In this document: positions 19,758-28,634 of the stretch, one piece after another
Layout: every line of letters begins with the position of its first letter
How positions within the stretch are numbered: position 1 is the stretch's first letter
Source of the DNA: Borrelia persica No12
Lineage (GTDB): Bacteria; Spirochaetota; Spirochaetia; Borreliales; Borreliaceae
Length of the DNA stretch: 64,000 nt
Direction of reading: 5' to 3'
Assembly (NCBI RefSeq): GCF_000500045.1
Contig: NZ_AYOT01000223.1
Coordinates: 173,743-237,742, forward strand
Notes under the pieces: generated by a model
Database searches by the model: none
Seen by the model: only the letters and a program-made list of their open reading frames with translations
What the model was told of the DNA's origin: nothing
Made by a program: the position numbers and the translations under genes

Positions 19758-20346
19758 CTTTTTTAACTTTTTTCTTTTTGATAATACATCCTAATAAAAT
19801 AAGTATTATGGTTATGATAAATATAATTAGTAAAGTAAATCTTATTTTAGGAAATATTGTGTTAAATGATTCTCCTATTTTGAAACTTAATGTAAAGTAA
19901 GTAGTAATTGATATCATTGCTGCAAAGAAATCAATTATAAAGAAATTACTACTATGCATGTTACCCATTCCTGCAGACATAAATATTGCATTTCTAAATC
20001 CAAATGGAATAAACCTACCAAATAGTAAAGTTAAACTTCCATAACGTTTATAGTAGCGATTCATTTTATCTAATAGTTTGTTTGTTTTTATTTTTTGTTT
20101 AAGTAGTTTATTAGCTAGGAATCTGCCTATATAAAATGAAATTATGTCTCCAATATAAGCACCCCAAAAAATTCCTAAGAATATTAATATTGTGTATTCG
20201 TTTTTGCGGCTAGCAAGTATTCCACCCATTATTACTATTGCATCTTCAGAAATTGGGATATTAAGTCCTGCAAGGATAAGTAATCCGAAGAATACAATTG
20301 GTGCATAAGCAATATTTAGATCTATAAATTCTAATATTATATACAT
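19738..20346 (-). CDS. DedA-family inner membrane protein
   Basis: 202 aa, the usual DedA size. The family (SNARE-associated/VTT domain) flips or transports undecaprenyl phosphate or phospholipids. Visible features are the GAYIGDIISFYIGRF segment near residue 65, the FGRFIPFGFRNAIFMSAG segment near residue 107 with the family Arg residues, and a final helix about 165-190 ending in a Lys-rich tail. The single B. burgdorferi DedA (BB0250) is reported to be essential for division. The gene is 10 nt downstream of pcs, in the pepF-pcs-dedA run. Confidence 0.92.
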   Translation of the reverse strand: MYIILEFIDLNIAYAPIVFFGLLILAGLNIPISEDAIVIMGGILASRKNEYTILIFLGIFWGAYIGDIISFYIGRFLANKLLKQKIKTNKLLDKMNRYYKRYGSLTLLFGRFIPFGFRNAIFMSAGMGNMHSSNFFIIDFFAAMISITTYFTLSFKIGESFNTIFPKIRFTLLIIFIITIILILLGCIIKKKKVKKVDKLFQ

Positions 20347-20356
20347 AAGTGTCTCA

Positions 20357-21061
20357 TTATTTTTGTCTTGTCTTCCAAGTTAAATATATGCTTGTTAAGA
20401 TTAGATACAAACAGTAGCTAATTACTAATATTTTACCTATTGATAAGTATATTTCTGGTAATTTTGTGAATGTTATAAGCATTACTGATAATGCGGTTAT
20501 TATTGTTATGGGAAGCGTTATGTATTTCAGTTCTTTTGTTTTTGAGGGATAGATAAATTTAATTGGTGCAAAACTAAGTGCAATACATGATGATGTCATG
20601 ATAAGATTTGTGTTTTGACTCATTGTAAATATTAAGTTAAAGATTATGAAGAAATTCCATAGGGATGGAAAACCTTTAAAATAATCATCGCTAGTTTTTG
20701 CATCTGATTGTGAAAATTGGTATGCTGATGCAAGTAAAATCCCAATACATATTATTATTTTATAGTTCTCTTGTATAAAGTTTCCATAATAAAAGAATAT
20801 TGTGGGGATAAATGTATAGTTTATATAGTCTACAATATTGTCAAGAAGTTCTCCATTAATTGTTGGTATTATTTCTTTGATTTTTAGTTTTCTTGCCAGT
20901 GTGCCATCTATTCCATCAATTAGTAGTCCAAAAATTGTGAGTTTTAGTAAGAGATCATAATCTGTGTTTATTATGGAGATTATTGAGTAAAAACCGATTG
21001 CAAGTCCAGAAGCTGTTAAAATATGTACTAACCAGGCCAAAAGAAGATTTAATTTCCTCAA
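20357..21061 (-). CDS. pcs: Phosphatidylcholine synthase (CDP-alcohol phosphatidyltransferase)
   Basis: 234 aa, TTG start with AAGGAG 6 nt upstream. It condenses CDP-diacylglycerol with choline to phosphatidylcholine in one step. The CDP-alcohol phosphotransferase signature is complete: DGIDGTLAR followed by GELLDNIVD near residues 48-80, giving the D..DG..AR...G...D...D metal-binding pattern. Eight or so membrane helices are visible. Phosphatidylcholine is a main Borrelia phospholipid and choline comes from the host. It lies 14 nt after pepF. Confidence 0.92.
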   Translation of the reverse strand: MRKLNLLLAWLVHILTASGLAIGFYSIISIINTDYDLLLKLTIFGLLIDGIDGTLARKLKIKEIIPTINGELLDNIVDYINYTFIPTIFFYYGNFIQENYKIIICIGILLASAYQFSQSDAKTSDDYFKGFPSLWNFFIIFNLIFTMSQNTNLIMTSSCIALSFAPIKFIYPSKTKELKYITLPITIITALSVMLITFTKLPEIYLSIGKILVISYCLYLILTSIYLTWKTRQK

Positions 21062-21075
21062 AGCTTACTCCTTTA

Positions 21076-22845
21076 TTAAAATAATTTTTTTACATTATCA
21101 AGATGTTCTTTAAAGGTATTAATTGTATTTTTTATTGTTGATTTTGAGCTTAAGTCAATACCAGTAATTTTTAGTGAATCTAGGGGGTATTTTGAGCCTC
21201 CTGTTTTTAAAAATTCGATGTAATTCTTAGTGGCGTCTTTTTTATTATTTTTGATATTTTGATATATTAAAAGAGCAGCCGTTACTCCTGTTGCGTATTG
21301 ATATACGTAAAATGGAGAATAAAAGTGGGGAATTCTGAAACATTCTAGCGAGCTCTTTTCATCGAACTTAAGACTTGTGCCAAAGTATTTTGTTAATAAA
21401 TTGAAGTAGGTTGACTTTATAGTTTCTTTTACTACTGGTTCATTTTTATTGATCATTTCATGAATGATATATTCAAATTCTGCAAACATTGTTTGCCTGA
21501 AAAATGTTGCAAGTAAATCATCAATTTGGTTTAATTTAATATATTTTATTTTTTCAATGTCATTTTCATTTTTAAGTAAGTAGTCTGCAAGGATTTGTTC
21601 ATTTACTGTAGATGCTATTTCTGCTTCAAAAATGGAGTATTGATAATGCGGGAATGGATTGTTTTTGATGCTAAAGTATGAGTGCATTGAATGTCCTGCC
21701 TCATGAGCCAGGGTAAACATGTCTCTTATAGATTCGTCTTTGTAGTTCATTAGTATATAAGGTTTACCATTATATGAACCTGCACTAAATGCTCCTGCTC
21801 TTTTGCCTTTGTTTTCATATTTATCAACCCAACGTTCTTCTAAGAGTCCTTTTCTTAGTACATCAGTATATTCACTTCCTAATATTTCAAGTGAATTTAA
21901 AATTTTATCACAGGCTTCGCTAAAAGAATGTTTGAATTTAATGTTTTTTGTTAGAGGGACATAAACGTCATAATGATTTAGATATTCTTGATTAAGTATA
22001 TTTTTTCTAAATTCATAATATTGATGAAGTACAGGTAAATTTTCATTAACTGTTTCAATTAAATTTGTATAAACTGTTTTATCAATGTTATTTGGAAAAA
22101 GCTTCATTGAAATAGTATCTTCAAAATTTCTTGTTTTTGCCAAAAATTTATTTTTATTAATATCAAAAATTAAAAGATTGGCCAGAGTATTTTCATGTTT
22201 TTCATATTCTTGATAAAATTTGAAAAAAGCTTTTTTTCGTATTTCTTGATTTTCATTTTGAAGAAATAGGTTATAAGTGGCATTAGTTAATGCCATACCA
22301 TCAATTTCTCCAAATTGCATATCGACATTTGTTAAGGCCGAGAATATATTATTGTATGATGAATAGAGAGATGTATAATTTGCAAGTATTTTTTCTTCGC
22401 TTTCACTTAAAACATGTTTTTTTTCTCTTAAAATTTTTTCAATAGCTATTTTTTTATCTTGAAGTTCTTTGTCTTGAAGCCATTCTTTTACTTTTGTTGT
22501 GTCTATTTTTAAAATTTTTGGAATAAAAAATGATGTAATATTTGATGCTTCTGTTTCGAGATTGAGATTCATTATACGAAGTTCATTTGAAACTTGATTA
22601 CTTATGTCTGTTTCTAGTTGAATGTGTGTGTAATATACTGTTCTCTCTATTTCTTCTTCAATTTCATAATAATCATTTATTGCTTCTTTAAAGGTATTTA
22701 GGTCAAATTCTATATCTTTGTATTTTATGAAGTTTTGGAGTTTTAATTTTATTTGTTTAACTGTATTTTTATATTCTTCATTGTCTTTAAATAGAGAAGA
22801 TAAATCCCATTTATCGTTTTCATTAACTTTACTTCTTTCTATCAT
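21076..22845 (-). CDS. pepF: Oligoendopeptidase F (M3 family)
   Basis: 589 aa, normal PepF length. This cytoplasmic zinc peptidase cleaves short peptides, useful for an amino-acid auxotroph that imports oligopeptides. The M3 motif HEAGHSMHSYFS near residue 383 gives HExGH with the third ligand Glu about 25 residues later in FEAEIASTVNE. The start has AAGGAG just upstream. It heads the pepF-pcs-dedA run; the 128-bp gap to rdgB could hold its own promoter, but none is clear. Confidence 0.95.
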   Translation of the reverse strand: MIERSKVNENDKWDLSSLFKDNEEYKNTVKQIKLKLQNFIKYKDIEFDLNTFKEAINDYYEIEEEIERTVYYTHIQLETDISNQVSNELRIMNLNLETEASNITSFFIPKILKIDTTKVKEWLQDKELQDKKIAIEKILREKKHVLSESEEKILANYTSLYSSYNNIFSALTNVDMQFGEIDGMALTNATYNLFLQNENQEIRKKAFFKFYQEYEKHENTLANLLIFDINKNKFLAKTRNFEDTISMKLFPNNIDKTVYTNLIETVNENLPVLHQYYEFRKNILNQEYLNHYDVYVPLTKNIKFKHSFSEACDKILNSLEILGSEYTDVLRKGLLEERWVDKYENKGKRAGAFSAGSYNGKPYILMNYKDESIRDMFTLAHEAGHSMHSYFSIKNNPFPHYQYSIFEAEIASTVNEQILADYLLKNENDIEKIKYIKLNQIDDLLATFFRQTMFAEFEYIIHEMINKNEPVVKETIKSTYFNLLTKYFGTSLKFDEKSSLECFRIPHFYSPFYVYQYATGVTAALLIYQNIKNNKKDATKNYIEFLKTGGSKYPLDSLKITGIDLSSKSTIKNTINTFKEHLDNVKKLF

Positions 22846-22973
22846 TCAATTATCTCCTTGATATGGTGTGAAGCTTTATAGCTTGTGAACAATAATTATT
22901 TTAAATCTTTATGTGTAATTTTACAATTAAATTGAAAGTTGTACTGATTTTTAAAATTTTTTAGCCTTTGTTA

Positions 22974-23573
22974 TTAATCTAAAGATTGCATTAAAAACTT
23001 TTTGAATTTGGCAAATGCAATTCCCCTGTGAGATATTTCGTTTTTTTCTTCAATGCTTAATTCGCTTAGTCTTATATTATTTTTAGTTAAAAATATTGGA
23101 TCATATCCAAATCCATTTTTTTGGCTATGATCAATATTTAAAGCAATCGTTCCATTAAATATGCCCTTAAAATTAGTTATTGTTCCATCTATAGCAATAT
23201 GACTGACTATGCATATAAAACATGCTTTTCTATTGTTTTGATTTTTCATTAAATCTATGATGAGATTGTTTTTCTCATCATTGTCCAGTTTTTTTCCAAA
23301 TTTATATTGATCGTATCTTTTTGAATAAATTCCTGGTTCCATGTTTAAGGCTTCTATACATAATCCGGAATCTTCACTAAAAACAAATTGTTGCCTACCT
23401 AAAGATTCAAATAAGGTTTTTGCTTTTAATATTGAATTTTCTTTGAATGTTTTTCCTGTTTCTTGTACTTCAAAGTTTTGGGGAATTTCTATTTTTATTG
23501 TATCTATGTTTAAAATTTGTTTTACTTCGTTTATTTTATTTATATTACTAGTTGCAAAGAATAATGTTTTCAT
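22974..23573 (-). CDS. rdgB: dITP/XTP pyrophosphatase RdgB (HAM1 family)
   Basis: 199 aa from the ATG at 23573; the reading frame extends 15 codons further upstream but family alignment begins at [20 protein letters not shown]. The enzyme hydrolyses dITP, dXTP and XTP to the monophosphate and keeps deaminated purines out of DNA. The SN-K nucleotide motif, [13 protein letters not shown] near residue 65, GFGYDPIF near residue 150 and SHRGIAF near residue 180 are all family hallmarks. Confidence 0.95.
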   Translation of the reverse strand: MKTLFFATSNINKINEVKQILNIDTIKIEIPQNFEVQETGKTFKENSILKAKTLFESLGRQQFVFSEDSGLCIEALNMEPGIYSKRYDQYKFGKKLDNDEKNNLIIDLMKNQNNRKACFICIVSHIAIDGTITNFKGIFNGTIALNIDHSQKNGFGYDPIFLTKNNIRLSELSIEEKNEISHRGIAFAKFKKFLMQSLD

Positions 23574-23777
23574 TGTATATAATAATAAATCATTTATGTG
23601 TATTTTTAGTATTGCCACTGCGTTTATGTAAATAATTATAACTTGATTAAGAGAGTGTCATATTAGGAGTAAATTTTCTAATTTGGTGGTATCATTTGGT
23701 GTTTAGCATTAAGTTACAATTAGCATGTTAAATTTGTTAATTGTCATTGTTTGACGAATGTGTGGTGAGGGTTTGTG

Positions 23778-24803
23778 ATGAGAGATAAGAGAGGATTTGG
23801 CATTTTATCATTTTTAAAAAAATTAGATAAGCTGTTCTTTACGATTTTTAGTTCCTTTTTTAAATTTTTAAGTAATGTTTATTCTTTTTTCAGACAAAAT
23901 ATTAGTTTTATGATTATTCCTCATGTTAGAGGAAATGTTAAGAATATAAAAATTTCTTTTTTGACTCTATTTTTATTTTTTGTGTTTTTTCTTGTGATTT
24001 TTATAGGATTTATTTTTCTTGCTATTAATTATGTTACTCTTAAATCTATTGTTAATTCTTCAGAGAAAAGTTATGCACTTGCAGAGTCAGAGATTGAGGA
24101 TTTCAGAAATACAGTTGTAGATATTAATTCTGTTTCTAATAATTTTTCTAAAGTATTAGACGAGCTTAGTTCTTCTTTAAGAATAAAGGAGAGTAATGTT
24201 GGTTTAAGTCGGAATAAATTAGATGGAGACCTTGCAGATTTTATTGATTTGCAAATGTTAGAAGCCAATTCATTTAAGGAATTAAATGATCTTAAAAATG
24301 TGAAGAACATGATCGAAGGTTCAATTTCTCCACTGAAGAGTATAGTTAAATTGATTCATTCTCAAAATAAATTATTGAATGATATTCCTTCGCTTTGGCC
24401 TATTGTTAAAGGAGATGGTATTGTTTCTCTACATTTTGGTCCAGCTATTGAGCCTTTTACTAGACAATGGTATATTCATAAGGGTATAGATATTGCAGGG
24501 GTTAGAGTTGGAACAGCTATCGTTGCAACTGCTGATGGTGAAGTTGTAAGAGCTAGTTATCAGGTAACGGGTTATGGTAATTTTGTTCAAATTAAGCATA
24601 AATATGGACTTTCGACTCTTTATGCACATATGTCGCGATTAAATATTTCTAAGGGTTCTTATGTTAGAAAAGGTCAAGTTATTGGTTTTTTGGGTCAAAC
24701 AGGGTATTCAACAGGGCCTCATCTTCATTATGAGGTTCGTATAGGATCCCAAGTTGTAAATCCTGATATGTATTTAAATTTGGCTACTGGAGTTTCAAAA
24801 TAG
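23778..24803 (+). CDS. Membrane-anchored M23 peptidase with coiled coil
   Basis: 341 aa from the ATG at 23778 (GTG at 23775 also possible), with GGTGAGG 7 nt upstream. A membrane helix spans about residues 55-85, preceded by a basic cytoplasmic N-terminus. A coiled-coil region (about 90-200) leads to the LytM/M23 domain (about 215-335), where HKGIDIAG and HLHYEVR retain the zinc ligands and general base. It should trim peptidoglycan crosslinks at the inner-membrane side. The next gene, touching its stop codon, is a bactofilin; M23-bactofilin pairs set cell shape in Helicobacter and other bacteria, so a curvature or wave-form role is a fair inference. Confidence 0.92.
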   Translation: MRDKRGFGILSFLKKLDKLFFTIFSSFFKFLSNVYSFFRQNISFMIIPHVRGNVKNIKISFLTLFLFFVFFLVIFIGFIFLAINYVTLKSIVNSSEKSYALAESEIEDFRNTVVDINSVSNNFSKVLDELSSSLRIKESNVGLSRNKLDGDLADFIDLQMLEANSFKELNDLKNVKNMIEGSISPLKSIVKLIHSQNKLLNDIPSLWPIVKGDGIVSLHFGPAIEPFTRQWYIHKGIDIAGVRVGTAIVATADGEVVRASYQVTGYGNFVQIKHKYGLSTLYAHMSRLNISKGSYVRKGQVIGFLGQTGYSTGPHLHYEVRIGSQVVNPDMYLNLATGVSK

Positions 24804-25352
24804 ATGTTGAATTTATTGGGTATTAAAAGAGATAGAAGAATTGAATTGTCTTTGCTTGGTGATGAGGTGAAGACAATTGTTGGGCAGGGTGATTTTCTTA
24901 AAGGGGAGTTAGTGTCAAATAATTTTATTAGAGTTGATGGTGATTTTTTGGGTACTATTAATTCTACTAAAAGAGTTGTAGTTGGAGATACGGGACGAGT
25001 TAAATCTAATATTAATGCAAATGAGGTTGTTGTGTCTGGGATAGTTCTTGGAAATGTGCATGCTAATAATAAAATTAAAGTCTTTCAGTCAGGATGTATT
25101 ATTGGTAATATTTCGTGTAGATCAATTGAAGTTGAAGAGGGTGCAATTATTGATGGATATATGAATATTGGAGTAGGCAGTCTTAATTTTCCTGAGAAAG
25201 ATGTGTTAATTTATACAGGATCTTATAAAGTTGATGAGGATGTTTTAATTGAAATTAATAAGGAAATGAAATGCGAAGATTTAATTAAGACTTGTATGAG
25301 TGAAGATGATAAGTCTTTATTTAATGATGTGAGAAAGATAGATGAAGATTGA
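24804..25352 (+). CDS. Bactofilin (cytoskeletal polymer)
   Basis: 182 aa. The bactofilin beta-helix core lies at about residues 25-125, with VVGDTGRVKSNINANEVVVSG and repeats of the form 'G.v.g.i....v.v...g.v.g.i'. A hydrophobic/amphipathic N-terminus and an acidic C-terminal tail flank it. Bactofilins self-assemble into membrane-associated filaments without nucleotide. The ATG follows the stop of the M23 gene directly (TAGATG), so the two are translationally coupled. Confidence 0.92.
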   Translation: MLNLLGIKRDRRIELSLLGDEVKTIVGQGDFLKGELVSNNFIRVDGDFLGTINSTKRVVVGDTGRVKSNINANEVVVSGIVLGNVHANNKIKVFQSGCIIGNISCRSIEVEEGAIIDGYMNIGVGSLNFPEKDVLIYTGSYKVDEDVLIEINKEMKCEDLIKTCMSEDDKSLFNDVRKIDED

Positions 25353-25836
25353 TAATTTGGTTGCAGGTGCTTTGCATCTTGATTTGAAAGAGTACAAGGC
25401 TTCTAAGAAAAAGATTAATTCTAATAAGACAAATATTTTTTCTTCGATATTTAAATCTGAGCTTGCAAGAGAAGATAAGCATTTTATTGTATTTGAAAAT
25501 GGTGAATTTAATCTTGAATTGATTAAAAATATGTTAGATAAAATTAATGATATTGGTGAGAGATTATTAAGCGAACCTTCGCGTCATAATGTTGTTTTTT
25601 ATAAAAAAACCATAGGAGAATTTTTATCTGTTGTTTTATCCTATTCTGTTTCACTTAAAGAACAAAAGGGAGGTAGTAATGGTGGGTTTAAAAGACCTAA
25701 ATACCGAATTATTAAAATTATTAATGAAAAACTTGATAAATTTGTTTATTCTGTTTTACAAAATCAGGTTTCTCAATTTAAACTTTTAAGCAGTCTTGAA
25801 GAGATTCAGGGATTGCTTGTAAATTTGTTTAGGTAA
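25342..25836 (+). CDS. Conserved hypothetical protein in the bactofilin operon
   Basis: 164 aa, overlapping the bactofilin gene by 11 nt. It is basic and helical, with no signal peptide or membrane segment. The sequence from about residue 95 (GGFKRPKYRIIKIINEKLDKF) recalls the YaaR family, whose members are small cytoplasmic helical proteins; the match is by eye and uncertain. Coupling to the bactofilin suggests a role with the cytoskeleton. Confidence 0.8.
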   Translation: MKIDNLVAGALHLDLKEYKASKKKINSNKTNIFSSIFKSELAREDKHFIVFENGEFNLELIKNMLDKINDIGERLLSEPSRHNVVFYKKTIGEFLSVVLSYSVSLKEQKGGSNGGFKRPKYRIIKIINEKLDKFVYSVLQNQVSQFKLLSSLEEIQGLLVNLFR

Positions 25837-25904
25837 TGTAATTTTTGATTTTTATTGATTCATTTTTTGAATGATGAGTTAAAAAAATAATGATATGTAG
25901 AAAT

Positions 25905-25939
25905 TAAAAATAAGAAGGATCTTATTGTATCTATCCTTC
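25905..25939 (-). terminator. Intrinsic terminator after glpD
   Basis: A 7-bp perfect stem, GAAGGAT (25914-25920) with ATCCTTC (25933-25939), lies 6 nt past the glpD stop. On the - strand it is followed by TTATTTTTAATTTC. It also stands in the convergent gap with the gene at 25342-25836 and may act both ways. Confidence 0.55.
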
Positions 25940-25944
25940 ATTTA

Positions 25945-27507
25945 TTAGATTAAATATTTTTTTGCTACTTCTTTGAAGCTTTTGATTTGTTCATTTTTCC
26001 AAGCTTTCGATTCTCCAAGTTGATGCATCATAATTTCAGCAACTTTTGGTGTAGCTTCTATTGTGGCTTTTGCATTAAGAAGTAGTGATCTAGTTCTTCT
26101 GGATAAAATATCTTCAACAGTTTTTGCTTGTTCAAATTTAATTGCAAAAGTTATTTGAGCTTCATTTAATGGTAAGTCTTTGTGGATCTTATTTTTAAAA
26201 TCTTTCATTTGACTTAAATATTGAAAGTCACTTCCGTAAGCTCTAAAGTGTTCTGGAATTTTGACAATTTCTGCTCTTTCCATATATCCGTGTAGTTTTA
26301 AATTTTCTGTTATGGGTCTTGCCTTAGGTATTAATTTTGCCTTTATTGCTTTTGTTAAGGCTTTTTCAGCCATTTTTCTATAAGTAGTGTATTTTCCTCC
26401 AGCAATTGTAATGAGATTTGAATCTGATATTACTATTTTTTCATTTCTTGATATTTTGGATGTATTTTGTTGTCCTTTGGGGTCTACTACTAGTGGTCTA
26501 ATACCTGTATACGTACTTAGAATATCATTTCTGTCTATTTTAATACTTAAGTAATTATTCATATTGTTTAATAGAAATTCAATTTCACTCTCTGATCTTT
26601 GAGGTTCTTCCTCAATTTTATCTATTGCTATGTCTGTACTTCCACAAATGATGACATCATACCAAGGTACAGTAAATAAAATTCTATTGTCATTTGTTTT
26701 ATTCATTAACATTGCGTATTGTGTATCTAGTTTATCTTTTTTAATTATTAAATGGGTTCCTCTAGAAGGTTTTATGATATTAGGAGCATTAATATCATCT
26801 AATTTTCTAATTTTATCTGAAAAAATTCCTGTTGCATTTATTATACATTTGCTATTGACAGTTACTTGTTCTCCGGTTGTTTTATCTTGAATAATAGCAC
26901 CAGATATTTTACCGTTTTTTTTGTTAAATTTTATAAGTTCTGCATAATTAAAAGCATTTCCTCCTTTATTCATGAAAGTTCTAAGCATGCTGATTGCCAT
27001 TCGACTATCATCAAATGAGTCATCATAGTATAAAACGGAACATTTAAGACCTTTAGTTTTTATATTTGGCATTTTTTTTATTGTTTCTGATTTTGATAAT
27101 AATTTTGTCTTATATTTGTATTTTTTGTGTTTACCAAGAAGGTTATGATACCAACTTAGTCCAAAATAGTAGTAAGGAATGCTTAAGATATTATATATAG
27201 GCGTAACAAATGCACGTTTGTTGATTAAATGGGGTGCATTTGTTTCAAGTAAAGCTTGTTCACGTAAGGCCTCTTTGACTAAAGGCAAATTGAGTTGTGC
27301 CAAATATCTTACGCCTCCATGTATTAATTTGGTTGATCGAGAAGATGTGCCTTTTGCATAGTCGCATTTTTCAATAAGTAAGGTTTTATATTTCCTTGTA
27401 ATTGAATCTACAGCAATGCCAAGGCCTGTTGCTCCTCCACCAATTACTATTAAATCAAAATCTTGATTATCAATATCCCTTAATGCTTTTTTTTTGTTTT
27501 TTACCAT
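25945..27507 (-). CDS. glpD: Glycerol-3-phosphate dehydrogenase (FAD-dependent)
   Basis: 520 aa. It oxidises glycerol-3-phosphate to dihydroxyacetone phosphate. The FAD site GGGATGLGIAVD is near residue 23, followed by EKCDYAKGTSSRSTKLIHGG, characteristic of GlpD/GlpA. A second FAD segment, GGKYTTYRKMAEKA, lies near residue 375. The C-terminal helical domain is complete. AAAGGAG precedes the ATG. Borrelia lack a respiratory chain, so the electron acceptor is unclear; a water-forming NADH oxidase-like route or direct oxygen use is possible. It is last in the glpT-glpQ-glpD run. Confidence 0.96.
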   Translation of the reverse strand: MVKNKKKALRDIDNQDFDLIVIGGGATGLGIAVDSITRKYKTLLIEKCDYAKGTSSRSTKLIHGGVRYLAQLNLPLVKEALREQALLETNAPHLINKRAFVTPIYNILSIPYYYFGLSWYHNLLGKHKKYKYKTKLLSKSETIKKMPNIKTKGLKCSVLYYDDSFDDSRMAISMLRTFMNKGGNAFNYAELIKFNKKNGKISGAIIQDKTTGEQVTVNSKCIINATGIFSDKIRKLDDINAPNIIKPSRGTHLIIKKDKLDTQYAMLMNKTNDNRILFTVPWYDVIICGSTDIAIDKIEEEPQRSESEIEFLLNNMNNYLSIKIDRNDILSTYTGIRPLVVDPKGQQNTSKISRNEKIVISDSNLITIAGGKYTTYRKMAEKALTKAIKAKLIPKARPITENLKLHGYMERAEIVKIPEHFRAYGSDFQYLSQMKDFKNKIHKDLPLNEAQITFAIKFEQAKTVEDILSRRTRSLLLNAKATIEATPKVAEIMMHQLGESKAWKNEQIKSFKEVAKKYLI

Positions 27508-27541
27508 AAATAAGATATTCTCCTTTTTAAAATTATGGTTC

Positions 27542-28552
27542 TTATTGCATAAACTTTACTTTTATATCAACAAAGTCTGTAAATAGGCCATCTACTTGAG
27601 CTTTGTTAAATAATAAATCTAATAGTTCATTTTCATTTTTTACATATGAAGGCAATGCATCAGTTCTAAATGTATAAGCATGGACTTTCATGTTATATTT
27701 ATGTGCTAAACTTGTAAGACCTGTGATTTCTCCATTGATTATGATTTGAGGTATCCAAGGTCCAATTCCGTCAGCATATTTTGCAATTTCAGCCATGCCT
27801 TCTTCTGATTTAATGTATTCATAATCTGTTGGTGCTTCTTCCCAATCATTTTCTCCAATGAGCATTATTAATTTTCCTTGATATCCAAGTTCTTCTCTTA
27901 TTCTCTTAATTTCGTCAAAATCGAATGTTTGAAGATAAATCTTGTCTTCTTTTGATTTATATCCATATTTGTTTAAAATTTCTATTACTATTTTGGATAT
28001 ATCTTTACCCTGTTGTTTGTGCCAAAGAGGTTTTTTGATTTCAGGGTAAATTCCAATATTCTTTCCTGTGCTTTTGTTTAATCCTTGTATGAATTGTATT
28101 TCTTCCTCTAAGGTTGAAATTTTAAAATCATATCCAGTTACAGGGAAACGATTAGGATATATTGGTTTTTTTGTTTCTGGGTCGAATCTTTCACTAAGAC
28201 TTAATGATTTGATTTCTGCTAATGTGAAATCAACGGAATAATATCTTCCATTTTCTCTAGCTCTGTCTGGGAATAGTGTGGCAACATTTGTTGTTGTTTC
28301 TATTTCTGGATCATGCATTATGATAGGAATATTATCTTTTGTTAAAACAATATCTTGTTCTATGTAATCAGCTCCTAATGCATGAGCGTATGCCTTAGAT
28401 TCTAGGGTATGTTCTGGCAAATATCCGCTTGCACCTCTGTGAGCTATAATTAATGCTGATTTTTTGTTCATGCTTTGATTTTCCTTTGCACAAGAAATTA
28501 TGAGAAAAGTATTTATTGCAAACATCAATAATTTAAATTTACTTGATTTCAT
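27542..28552 (-). CDS. glpQ: Glycerophosphodiester phosphodiesterase lipoprotein GlpQ
   Basis: 336 aa. The signal peptide ends in LIISC, a lipobox, so it is probably a lipoprotein. It hydrolyses glycerophosphodiesters such as glycerophosphocholine to glycerol-3-phosphate and alcohol. Catalytic motifs are in place: IIAHRGASGYLPEHT (His, Arg, Glu), YIEQDIVLTKDNIPIIMHD (Glu, Asp, His) near residue 65. GlpQ is the classical serological marker of relapsing-fever Borrelia and is absent from the Lyme group. It is 82 nt downstream of glpT and 34 nt upstream of glpD. Confidence 0.97.
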   Translation of the reverse strand: MKSSKFKLLMFAINTFLIISCAKENQSMNKKSALIIAHRGASGYLPEHTLESKAYAHALGADYIEQDIVLTKDNIPIIMHDPEIETTTNVATLFPDRARENGRYYSVDFTLAEIKSLSLSERFDPETKKPIYPNRFPVTGYDFKISTLEEEIQFIQGLNKSTGKNIGIYPEIKKPLWHKQQGKDISKIVIEILNKYGYKSKEDKIYLQTFDFDEIKRIREELGYQGKLIMLIGENDWEEAPTDYEYIKSEEGMAEIAKYADGIGPWIPQIIINGEITGLTSLAHKYNMKVHAYTFRTDALPSYVKNENELLDLLFNKAQVDGLFTDFVDIKVKFMQ

Positions 28553-28634
28553 TCATTTGACCTCTTATATCTTATATTTTATGAGTATATTATAATATAC
28601 ATTTATTTATTAAGCCTTCATTTTTATACAATTA

